Of a stretch of DNA of 6,490 bases, positions 1 through 5,644 are shown piece after piece. Numbering within the stretch: position 1 is the first letter of the stretch; every line of letters begins with the position of its first letter. The notes beneath the pieces were generated by a model. It saw only the letters and a list, made by a program, of their open reading frames with translations, did not search any database and was not told where the DNA came from. The translations under genes and the position numbers were made by a program. The DNA is from Syntrophales bacterium (GTDB taxonomy: Bacteria; Desulfobacterota; Syntrophia; Syntrophales; UBA5619): assembly GCA_028712015.1 (NCBI GenBank), contig JAQTRB010000099.1, positions 1 through 6,490 of the forward strand. The letters run 5' to 3'.

Positions 1-365
1 AGGGTTTCCTTCCTGCGGGAGCCAGCAGCCAACTTCATCCCGCCACAACAGGTTGTGCCATCTTTTCCTTGACACACAAGAAGCCTCCCGATATTCTTCA
101 ACCACAGGAAAGCAAGTTCTTATCAATCAGGATACATCTTTAAGTATGGCATGTGTTAACTTGGCTCGTTCAAGATGTTTTTCTCTCCTGATTGTTAGCG
201 CACAAATTTCGTTTATCGTATGCTGTAATCTCTCATATCCATTAAATTTTATCAACATAACGTTACTGTAAAGCGCATAAATTGCCCTTGGCTCGCAATA
301 TTCCCTTCATCCAATCAACCAAGCGCCTATTCAGGCAGGTATTGAATTCCCTGGAAGTGGACTGC
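1..365. other. AT-rich region with no supported gene
   Basis: The first 60 bases are GC-rich and open in several frames. A rightward frame open from base 1 ends at the TGA at 70-72 (last residues FIPPQQVVPSFP), and a leftward ATG at 38 (MKLAAGSRRKET) runs off the left edge. Either could be the end of a real gene, and I cannot choose between them. From about 60 to 300 the sequence is AT-rich and reads as intergenic. A 72-codon rightward frame (53-271) has no ribosome binding site and an improbable hydrophobic, Cys/Ser-rich composition. Visible small structures are a 6-bp dyad (CACAAC, 2-nt gap, GTTGTG; 44-57) and a possible rightward promoter (TTGACA at 69-74, 17 bp, TATTCT at 92-97) with no clear gene behind it. 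No terminator is evident downstream of the nuclease stop at 366. Confidence 0.5.
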
Positions 366-908
366 TCACATCCCCACCCTTCTCCTGAACTGAGAGGGCC
401 TCTCGTAGCTGCTCCCCTGGGACCAGATGCCTTTGCCTTGGGCCTTGGCTTGCTGCTCCGCCCGGAGGAAGGGGCTGCGATATGGGCTTTTCAGGTACTC
501 TCCATAGGCTTCCGCCATACCAGCACTGATCATCTCCATGTTTACGTTTCTTTCCCCGAGCCAGAGGATGGCGACCATGCGGCGGTAGCGGTCGATATCG
601 CGGATTTCCACCCGGACCGACTTCTGGCTAAGCAGAGAGGCCAGGTAGTCTCGGGCGTCATTGCCGAATGGCTCGCCTGGGATCTTCCCTTTAGCGGTCT
701 CGGGGGCATCGATGCCGTAGAGACGCACCTTCAACTTGGTGCCTTCCGGAGTGACGGCTTGAACAGTATCGCCGTCCGTGATCCTGGTAATGGTGGCAGT
801 GACGGTGCGGATGGGTGAGGCGTGGCTGGCTGCGGCGCAGAGGATCAGCAGCGCCGTGAGAATGAGCAGCAACCGCCTGCCATGGTTCCTCAATGCAAAA
901 TTGTTCAT
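366..908 (-). CDS. Exported thermonuclease (staphylococcal nuclease-like)
   Basis: A 180-residue protein of the SNase/TNase family, Ca2+-dependent phosphodiesterases that cut DNA and RNA. Residues 1-12 are basic, 13-27 form a hydrophobic core, and S-H-A at 28-30 followed by S31 fits a signal peptidase I site, so the enzyme is probably exported to the periplasm or outside. The mature part aligns with the staphylococcal enzyme across the active site: TDGDTV (44-49; D47 equals metal ligand D21), RLYGIDAPET (62-71; R62, D67 and E70 equal R35, D40 and E43), and DRYRR (106-110; R110 equals R87). The C-terminal AEQQAKAQGKGIWS (150-163) is also typical. All catalytic residues are present, so it should be active. 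The start at 908 is chosen because it has a GGAAAGG ribosome binding site 8 nt upstream and overlaps the preceding stop by ATGA. An in-frame ATG at 968 would put 20 extra residues before the signal peptide. Confidence 0.93.
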   Translation of the reverse strand: MNNFALRNHGRRLLLILTALLILCAAASHASPIRTVTATITRITDGDTVQAVTPEGTKLKVRLYGIDAPETAKGKIPGEPFGNDARDYLASLLSQKSVRVEIRDIDRYRRMVAILWLGERNVNMEMISAGMAEAYGEYLKSPYRSPFLRAEQQAKAQGKGIWSQGSSYERPSQFRRRVGM

Positions 909-1228
909 CGTAGAAGCCTTTCCAGATAGGCCAGGCGCTGTTTGTAAATCCTGATCTCTGCCCGGCATTTTTCCCGCTCTGCGATTTGTTCCTGCAGCGC
1001 TGTTACGTCCCGTTCCGCCACATGCTGATTGACGACCCTCTGTCCTTCGCGTTTGACGAGGTAATGGTAGCGGTACTCCTTCCCGTGGATCTGTTTCCGC
1101 CGCACATTGAGGGCGCCCTTGGGAAGCTTATCGACTTTCACTTGCAGAGTCTGGAGTATCTCCCGGCTCCGCCGCTGCTCTTCTACCAGCAGGCCATGGA
1201 TGATTGGATCTGCTTTCGCTACTTTCAT
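905..1228 (-). CDS. Small coiled-coil protein, DUF6788-like
   Basis: A 107-residue, basic protein with no signal peptide or membrane segment, presumably cytoplasmic. Residues about 8-35 and 73-107 look helical and coiled-coil forming. Between them is a short beta-rich core, LPKGALNVRRKQIHGKEYRY, followed by YLVKREGQRVVNQHV. That layout (LPKG, a short strand-turn-strand with aromatic residues, then a charged helix) recalls the small DUF6788 proteins of bacterial accessory regions. The match is from memory and tentative, and the function of that family is not established. It is the first gene of a leftward unit and its stop overlaps the nuclease start by 4 bp, so the two are very likely co-translated. 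There is no ribosome binding site before the ATG. A good promoter ends 7 bases upstream, suggesting a leaderless message. Confidence 0.75.
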   Translation of the reverse strand: MKVAKADPIIHGLLVEEQRRSREILQTLQVKVDKLPKGALNVRRKQIHGKEYRYHYLVKREGQRVVNQHVAERDVTALQEQIAEREKCRAEIRIYKQRLAYLERLLR

Positions 1229-1234
1229 AGATTA

Positions 1235-1263
1235 ATTCTAAGTAAAGTAGTGGAAAAAGTCAA
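1235..1263 (-). promoter_or_regulatory. Promoter of the leftward DUF6788-like/nuclease unit
   Basis: Reading leftward, TTGACT (1263-1258, 5 of 6 to the -35 consensus) is followed after exactly 17 bp by TAGAAT (1240-1235, 5 of 6 to the -10). Six bases separate the -10 from the ATG at 1228, so transcription should begin at or within a base or two of the start codon. No ribosome binding site is present in that space. Confidence 0.6.
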
Positions 1264-1324
1264 TCCCCTCCTTGACAATCGAAGCGGAATTGCTGCATCC
1301 AGCCCTTCTCCTTGTCAAAATTCC

Positions 1325-1352
1325 TTGCAAACGCCTCGTGAATGGATATAAT
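1325..1352 (+). promoter_or_regulatory. Promoter of the ATPase gene
   Basis: TTGCAA (1325-1330, 4 of 6) and a perfect TATAAT (1347-1352) are separated by 16 bp. The -10 ends 7 bases before the ATG at 1360, so the predicted transcription start falls on the start codon. The upstream in-frame ATG at 1342 lies before the -10 and would not be in the transcript, which is the main reason for preferring 1360 as the start. Confidence 0.55.
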
Positions 1353-1359
1353 TCACGCC

Positions 1360-2583
1360 ATGAATAAAAAAACATTTCCCCGCTGTATGACGGTTTCCCT
1401 GGAGCAACGCCTGGGGGCCATGCCGGCCGTGGTGGTGACCGGGGCTCGTCAGACTGGCAAAAGCACGCTGGCGAGGATGCAGCCCCCGGAAGACCGACCC
1501 TACTATTCTTTGGACGACATCGACGTCCTGGATCTGGCGAGACGGAATCCCGACGCCTTATTGGGCGGCACTGTCCCCGTGACCCTCGACGAGGTGCAGC
1601 GGGAGCCTGATTTGCTTTTGGCCGTGAAACGGGCGATCGATACGGATCGGCGGCCGGGCCGCTTCCTCCTCACCGGCTCTGCCAACCTCTTCCTGATGCA
1701 GGGCATTTCCGAATCGCTTGCCGGGCGTGCCAGCTATCTGACCCTCTGGCCCATGACCCGGCGCGAGCAATTGGGCCTCGGCCGTTGCGGAGTTTGGGAG
1801 GAACTGGTGACGGCGGATGATAGCCAGTGGCCGGACCTTCTCCGCGCGGATGCGGCTGGCCCGGAGGATTGGCAGAAGCTGGCCCTGCGCGGCGGATTCC
1901 CGACGCCGGCGGTGCACATGGCCAAGGCTGCGGACCGCATGGTCTGGTTCGACGGCTACGTGCGCACCTACCTGGAGCGGGATCTGCAGATGGTGTCCTC
2001 GATCGCGGCCCTGCCTGATTTTCGGCGGCTCATGCGGGCGGCCTGCCTCCGCGTCGGGCAGTTGGTCAATCAGACGGAAATGGCCCGGGATCTGTCCTTG
2101 AAGCAGCCCACGGTGCACCGCTACCTGAACCTCCTGGAGATCTCCTATCTGCTGATCCGCTTGCCCGCCTATTCGGTGAACCGGACGAAACGGCTCCTCA
2201 AGTCTCCCAAGCTCTACTGGGGGGACGTGGGCTTAGCCATGTACCTGGCCGGTTTGAACGAGCCGACCGGCGCGCACCTGGAAAATCTGATTCTGCTCGA
2301 CCTGATGGCCTGGAAATGCGAGCGGCTCCGGAACACGGAGATCCTTTTCTGGCGGACCATGGCGGGAGAGGAGGTGGACCTGGTGATTGAAACGGAAGGG
2401 AAGGTGCTGCCCATTGAGATCAAATCCACGAGCCGTCCGCGGATCAGCGACGCAGCGAATCTGTTGGCCTTCCAGAACGAGTACGGCGCCGATGCGCGCG
2501 CCGGGCTGCTCTTGCACAACGGGACGGCGGTTGAATGGCTGACCCCCAAGGTCTTGGCAGCGCCCTGGTGGAAGGTGATCTAG
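1360..2583 (+). CDS. AAA_14/DUF4143 family ATPase
   Basis: A 407-residue protein complete for its family, which usually has about 380-430 residues. The N-terminal ATPase domain has Walker A GARQTGKST (28-36), Walker B VTLDEVQ (74-80) and sensor-type LLTGSAN (103-109). The middle contains a winged-helix-like segment (NQTEMARDLSLKQPTVHRYL) typical of DUF4143. The C-terminus carries a PD-(D/E)XK-like pattern, GEEVDLVIE then LPIEIKST, with E338, D340, E353 and K355 as likely equivalents of a nuclease active site. Family members are stand-alone cytoplasmic ATPases common in accessory regions. Their biological role is poorly known, and nuclease activity has not been shown for this protein. An alternative start at 1342 adds six residues, but neither ATG has a clear ribosome binding site and the promoter favours 1360. 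The gene stands alone, convergent with the next one. Confidence 0.92.
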   Translation: MNKKTFPRCMTVSLEQRLGAMPAVVVTGARQTGKSTLARMQPPEDRPYYSLDDIDVLDLARRNPDALLGGTVPVTLDEVQREPDLLLAVKRAIDTDRRPGRFLLTGSANLFLMQGISESLAGRASYLTLWPMTRREQLGLGRCGVWEELVTADDSQWPDLLRADAAGPEDWQKLALRGGFPTPAVHMAKAADRMVWFDGYVRTYLERDLQMVSSIAALPDFRRLMRAACLRVGQLVNQTEMARDLSLKQPTVHRYLNLLEISYLLIRLPAYSVNRTKRLLKSPKLYWGDVGLAMYLAGLNEPTGAHLENLILLDLMAWKCERLRNTEILFWRTMAGEEVDLVIETEGKVLPIEIKSTSRPRISDAANLLAFQNEYGADARAGLLLHNGTAVEWLTPKVLAAPWWKVI

Positions 2584-2620
2584 GAAGTCTGGCAGTCCTG
2601 GCCGCTGTAGGACGGATGAT

Positions 2621-3073
2621 TCACTCGCAAGCCAGTGTCCTTTCCAGCACATGCGTTCCCGCCCATTCCTTGCCCTGTTCGTCGGTCAGGACAACGGTCA
2701 CGGTGGTTCTCCCCATGGCATCCTCCGAGTCGTCGGTCAGCCTGTCGGGAAGCGTGAACTCCGCCGTGAGCAGCGCCGATCGGACTTGGGCCGGTGGACG
2801 CAGGCGCTTCAGCAACTCATTCAAGTTTTGCCGGCACAGGTTGGCCAGGATCCGGTTCCGTTCGATGTCGAAAGGTGCGGGCGTAATCTGCGGTTGCAGC
2901 AAATCCATGGTGACGGCGGGAATGCCGCGATGCCGGGCCAGCCAGGCGTAGTGCTCAAGGGAAAAGGCGAACTTGTGGGCTATGCTGCGGGCGACGCCTG
3001 TCAGTTCCCGCCTGCTTTTGAAGAAAGGTCCTGTTGGCTCTCGTTCTGCTGCGGCTGGCTGACTCTCCGTCAT
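2621..3073 (-). CDS. Hypothetical protein, 150 residues
   Basis: I do not recognise this protein. It is soluble, without signal peptide or membrane segment. The first 20 residues are a flexible, Ala/Glu/Pro-rich tail. Residues 21-50 (SRRELTGVARSIAHKF..LEHYAWLARHRG) and 68-92 look helical and moderately basic. Residues 100-135 look beta-rich (LLTAEFTLPDRL, then TTVTVVLTDEQGKEW), and it ends in LERTLACE. The start is set at 3073 because AAGGAG lies 7 nt upstream (3086-3081), the best ribosome binding site on this strand. An in-frame ATG at 3148 would add 25 residues and lies 3 nt after the stop of a possible 56-codon gene, so a longer product of 175 residues is possible. Codons mostly end in G or C like the neighbouring genes. 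It converges on the ATPase gene with a 37-bp gap and no convincing terminator between them. Confidence 0.7.
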   Translation of the reverse strand: MTESQPAAAEREPTGPFFKSRRELTGVARSIAHKFAFSLEHYAWLARHRGIPAVTMDLLQPQITPAPFDIERNRILANLCRQNLNELLKRLRPPAQVRSALLTAEFTLPDRLTDDSEDAMGRTTVTVVLTDEQGKEWAGTHVLERTLACE

Positions 3074-3080
3074 GTCTCGA

Positions 3081-3086
3081 CTCCTT
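3081..3086 (-). promoter_or_regulatory. Ribosome binding site that decides the 3073 start
   Basis: Read leftward, this is AAGGAG, seven bases before the ATG at 3073. It supports the 150-residue start over the upstream in-frame ATG at 3148, which has only a weak TAAAAG in front. Confidence 0.65.
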
Positions 3087-3151
3087 GCTTGAATGCTCTG
3101 CGCCAAGCCCCCCATGGGACTTGCGCGCGGCCCGATCCGCCTTGTCATCTT

Positions 3152-3322
3152 TTACATCATAATCACGATTATATCCATTGACATAGCAGGCCATTGCTCA
3201 TTATACTGCTTGCGCAAAAGGAAGTCCCGCTCCGTCTTCATTTTCTTGCACTTCTCGCTCCGCTTCTTGCTTTCCGCTTCCGCCTTCTGGATGCCCTGAA
3301 TCCTTGATGGTGGCGTTGCCAT
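3152..3322 (-). CDS. Possible small basic protein, 56 residues
   Basis: A leftward frame runs from ATG at 3322 to TAA at 3152-3154. Its first two-thirds reads as a highly charged helix (IQKAEAESKKRSEKCKKMKT, then ERDFLLRKQYNEQW), followed by a short hydrophobic tail (SMDIIVIMM). About 80% of codons 8-44 end in G or C, as in neighbouring genes, so this stretch looks like real or formerly real coding sequence. The next in-frame ATG of the downstream gene (3148) is only 3 nt after the stop. Against it: there is no ribosome binding site, the start overlaps the first two bases of the recombinase gene on the opposite strand, and the good rightward promoter lies inside it. It could be a small gene, a remnant of a longer gene cut when the recombinase module arrived, or chance. 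I do not recognise a family. Confidence 0.35.
   Translation of the reverse strand: MATPPSRIQGIQKAEAESKKRSEKCKKMKTERDFLLRKQYNEQWPAMSMDIIVIMM
3159..3172. repeat. Dyad ATAATC-AC-GATTAT next to the promoter
   Basis: Six-base perfect inverted arms around a 2-bp centre, just upstream of the rightward -35 and overlapping the leftward -10 at 3173-3168. The position suits an operator controlling both directions. The ParB-like product of the operon is one possible binder, which is inference only. Confidence 0.35.
3168..3173 (-). promoter_or_regulatory. Possible -10 for the leftward hypothetical gene
   Basis: Leftward this reads as a perfect TATAAT, which would start transcription near 3161, upstream of both candidate starts (3148 and 3073). 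No good -35 is found at 16-18 bp, so this is a weak call. A second leftward TATAAT at 3205-3200 overlaps the rightward -10. Confidence 0.3.
3178..3207 (+). promoter_or_regulatory. Promoter of the recombinase/ParB-like operon
   Basis: A perfect -35 TTGACA (3178-3183), an 18-bp spacer and TATACT (3202-3207, 5 of 6) make the best rightward promoter in this gap. Transcription would start near 3213-3215, giving a leader of roughly 105 bases before the recombinase ATG at 3321. A dyad (3159-3172) lies 5 bp upstream of the -35. Confidence 0.6.
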
Positions 3323-4910
3323 GTATGACGATCAGATCAAGCTGCCTTTCATCCGCGCTGCCCAGTATGTTCGTATGTCCACGGAACATCAGCAGTATTC
3401 CACAGACAACCAATCGGCGGCGATCCACGAGTTTGCCGAGAAGCACGGGATGGTGATCGTCCGCACCTATGCCGATGAGGGAAAGAGCGGACTCAACCTG
3501 GAAGGGCGGCAGGCCCTGCAGCGGATGCTCGACGACGTGACCTCCGGGGCCGCCGATTTCGAGGTCATCCTCGTTTACGACGTCAGCCGTTGGGGCCGCT
3601 TTCAGGACGCGGACGAGAGTGCCTATTACGAGTACGTCTGCAAGCAGCACAAAATTCGCGTCGAATACTGCGCAGAAATCTTCTCCAACGACGGGTCCAT
3701 TCCCTCCGTCATCATCAAGAGCGTCAAACGCGCCATGGCTGGCGAATACAGCCGCGAACTGTCCAAGAAGGTGTTTCTCGGCCAATGCCGGTTGATCCAG
3801 TTGGGTTATCGGCAGGGAGGCATGGCGGGTTTCGGGTTGCGGAGAATGCTGGTTAACGCGGCCGGGGTTCCCCAGCGCATGCTCCGGCATGGCGAGCGGA
3901 AGAGCCTTCAGACGGACCGCGTGATCCTCGTTCCCGGCCCGGATGACGAAGTAGAGGTTGTAAGATGGATTTACCATCAGTTCGTGAACCTCGGGAAAAA
4001 TGAATCGCAAATCGTCTCGGAACTCAATCATCGGGGCGTCATGACCGAAATCTCCCGCGAGTTCAGGGAGCAGGAGGCGGAAGAGAAGACGACGCACCTT
4101 TGGACCAAGGGGCTGGTGAACCAGATTCTGACCAACGAAAAATACATCGGCAACAATGTCTACAACCGCCAATCGTTCAAGCTCAAGTCAAAGCGCGTCG
4201 TCAACGCCCCGGATATGTGGATCAGGGCCAACGAGGCATTTGAAGCCATTGTAGATCCGAAACTTTTTTACGACGCTCAGCGGATCATCCAGGAACGCAA
4301 CCGGCGGTTCAGCAACGAGGAGTTGCTGGAGCTGCTGAAGGGGCTTTATGAGTGCAAGGGCTGCCTGTCCGGTTTGATCATCGATGAAGCCGAACATCTC
4401 CCCTCCAGCAATCTATATAGAGCGCGGTTCGGCAGCTTGATCCGCGCGTACAAACTGTTCGGCTTTACACCCGACGTGGATTATGCCTTCCTTGAAATCA
4501 ACAGGCGGCTTCGGGAAATGCACCCAGGCGAGGTCAAACAGATTATCGCCGCCATCGAAGCGATAGGCGGTTGCGTGGAACGTGACGAGAAAACCGACTT
4601 GCTGGCGATCAATCATGAATTCAATGCCTCTCTGGTGATTGCGCGATGCCTCTCGACCTCTGCCGGTTCATTGCGTTGGCGCGTTCGTTTTGATGCCAGT
4701 CTTCACCCCGATATCACCATTGTCGCCAGGATGGATGCGGCCAATGAGAAGATCCTGGACTTTTACCTCCTCCCCACCGGAGATATCCAAAGAAAAAGTC
4801 TGCTTCTTGCCAAGGACAATGGCGCATTTTGGGATTCCTTCCGTTTTGATTCGTTGGACTTTCTTTTCACCATGGCCCGTAGGGCGCCAATATTCAGGAG
4901 GGCGGCATGA
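3321..4910 (+). CDS. Large serine recombinase (site-specific integrase)
   Basis: A 529-residue serine recombinase expected to cut and rejoin DNA at attachment sites through a phosphoserine intermediate. The N-terminal resolvase domain starts AAQYVRMSTEHQQYST, with R18 and nucleophile S20. VYDVSRWGR (85-93) supplies the second conserved arginine region, and S-x-K/R-type helices follow near residue 134. The Recombinase domain (PF07508 type) spans about 160-300 and includes GYRQGGMAGFGLRR (162-175) and WTKGLVNQILTNEKYIGNNV (261-280). The classical four-Cys zinc ribbon is absent: only ECKGC remains near 342-346, followed by the FGSLIRAYKLFGFTPDVDY-type C-terminal domain seen in one recombinase subfamily of proteobacterial mobile elements. 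The start is fixed by an in-frame stop at 3297-3299. Only a weak GGTGG precedes it. It overlaps the ParB-like gene by ATGA, so the two form an operon. Length suits that subfamily, and no active-site residue appears lost. Confidence 0.93.
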   Translation: MYDDQIKLPFIRAAQYVRMSTEHQQYSTDNQSAAIHEFAEKHGMVIVRTYADEGKSGLNLEGRQALQRMLDDVTSGAADFEVILVYDVSRWGRFQDADESAYYEYVCKQHKIRVEYCAEIFSNDGSIPSVIIKSVKRAMAGEYSRELSKKVFLGQCRLIQLGYRQGGMAGFGLRRMLVNAAGVPQRMLRHGERKSLQTDRVILVPGPDDEVEVVRWIYHQFVNLGKNESQIVSELNHRGVMTEISREFREQEAEEKTTHLWTKGLVNQILTNEKYIGNNVYNRQSFKLKSKRVVNAPDMWIRANEAFEAIVDPKLFYDAQRIIQERNRRFSNEELLELLKGLYECKGCLSGLIIDEAEHLPSSNLYRARFGSLIRAYKLFGFTPDVDYAFLEINRRLREMHPGEVKQIIAAIEAIGGCVERDEKTDLLAINHEFNASLVIARCLSTSAGSLRWRVRFDASLHPDITIVARMDAANEKILDFYLLPTGDIQRKSLLLAKDNGAFWDSFRFDSLDFLFTMARRAPIFRRAA

Positions 4911-5521
4911 AAAAGTCATTCCCCAGTGAAGTTCAGATGATCCCCATCCGGCAGATCGATGTCATAAATCCACGGGCGCGAGATCAAAAGGAATTTAACG
5001 CAATTGTAGCCAATATTTCCGAGGTGGGCCTCAAGAAGCCGATCACCGTTACGCCTCGGCGCCATACCAATCCGCAACGCTTCTATCTGGTGTGTGGCCA
5101 GGGCCGGCTTGAGGCCTTCATGGCTCTTAAGCAGGAGGCGATTCCCGCCTTCGCGATCGATGCTACTGAAGAGGAGTGCATGATCATGAGTCTGGTCGAG
5201 AACATCGCCAGGCGTCAGCATCAACCGCTGGAGCTTTTCCTGATGATTACCGAGCTCAAGTCCCGCGGCTACTCCAACGTTCAGATTGGAAAGAAAATTG
5301 GCATGAGCGACCAGTATGTCGGTGGATTCGTGCATCTGCTGGAAAATGGTGAAGAAGGATTGATCAGGGCGGTGGCTAACGGCAATATTCCGATTACCGT
5401 GGCAATGGATATAGCTGGCGTAGAGAGCAAGGATGCCATGCAAGTTTTGCAGAAGGGATATGAGTCCGGCGAGTTGCGAGGTGTGCAGTTCCTCAAGGCC
5501 AAACGAATTATTGAAACCTGA
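4907..5521 (+). CDS. ParB/RepB-like DNA-binding protein, C-terminally truncated
   Basis: A 204-residue ParB-superfamily protein. The ParB N-terminal domain begins IPIRQIDVINPRARD (12-26). A GERR-like turn reads CGQGRLEA (63-70), where an intact nucleotide-binding arginine pair is not obvious, and the ENIARR box is at 98-103. A helix-turn-helix follows (YSNVQIGKKIGMSDQYVGGF, 122-141). It then reaches LKAKRIIE and stops at once with T and TGA. Relatives I recall, often annotated with a RepB C-terminal domain, continue for roughly 80-100 more residues as basic and coiled-coil sequence, so the dimerisation end is probably missing. The break coincides with the start of IS-type sequence at about 5516. 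AGGAGG (4896-4901) lies 5 nt before the ATG, and the gene overlaps the recombinase stop by 4 bp. Likely role: regulator or maintenance protein of the mobile element. This copy may still bind DNA but is probably impaired. Confidence 0.85.
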   Translation: MKKSFPSEVQMIPIRQIDVINPRARDQKEFNAIVANISEVGLKKPITVTPRRHTNPQRFYLVCGQGRLEAFMALKQEAIPAFAIDATEEECMIMSLVENIARRQHQPLELFLMITELKSRGYSNVQIGKKIGMSDQYVGGFVHLLENGEEGLIRAVANGNIPITVAMDIAGVESKDAMQVLQKGYESGELRGVQFLKAKRIIET

Positions 5522-5534
5522 GTTCCCGAAAATG

Positions 5535-5636
5535 TGTAACGAGAGAAGGCGTAAAATCTTAAAGAGAACGGCAATAAGTGTGATTTTCCTCTTGCATTAT
5601 TCATCGTTACAATGTAGATATTGTAACGAGAGGAGG
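5535..5636 (+). repeat. 15-bp direct repeat in the IS leader
   Basis: TGTAACGAGAGAAGG (5535-5549) and TGTAACGAGAGGAGG (5622-5636) match at 14 of 15 bases, 87 bp apart. The second copy contains the transposase ribosome binding site and forms one arm of the adjacent hairpin. The first copy lies about 20 bases inside the presumed left end. Confidence 0.75.
5604..5629 (+). promoter_or_regulatory. Hairpin just upstream of the transposase ribosome binding site
   Basis: TCGTTACAAT (5604-5613) and ATTGTAACGA (5620-5629) are perfect 10-bp inverted arms around a 6-base loop. The right arm ends one base before AGGAGG (5631-5636), which sits 8 nt before the ATG. There is no T-tract, so it is not a terminator. 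It could be a transposase binding site or an RNA structure limiting transposase translation. TACAAT inside the left arm could also act as a -10. Confidence 0.6.
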
Positions 5637-5644
5637 GATCGCCT

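Noticed and set aside
69..97. Rightward promoter-like TTGACA-17-TATTCT
   Set aside because: The -10 matches only 4 of 6 and no credible rightward gene follows, so it is mentioned only in the description of that region.
124..194. 9-bp inverted repeat CAATCAGGA / TCCTGATTG
   Set aside because: The arms are 53 bp apart with no T-tract or associated gene. A match this short is plausible by chance in several hundred bases.
282..818. 178-codon rightward frame opposite the nuclease gene
   Set aside because: Antisense shadow. The leftward frame has a complete SNase active site, signal peptide and ribosome binding site.
1558..2118. 186-codon leftward frame inside the ATPase
   Set aside because: Antisense shadow with His/Arg/Pro-rich, low-complexity composition. 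The ATPase frame is unambiguous.
2595..2613. Possible terminator between the convergent genes (GTCCT...AGGAC)
   Set aside because: Only a 5-bp stem with a 9-base loop and no T-tract on either strand.
2651..3181. Rightward 176-codon frame across the hypothetical gene
   Set aside because: No ribosome binding site and improbable composition. The leftward frame has a strong AAGGAG and more protein-like sequence.
3201..4172. 323-codon leftward frame opposite the recombinase
   Set aside because: Long only because the GC-rich recombinase frame suppresses stops on the other strand. The forward frame carries all the family motifs.
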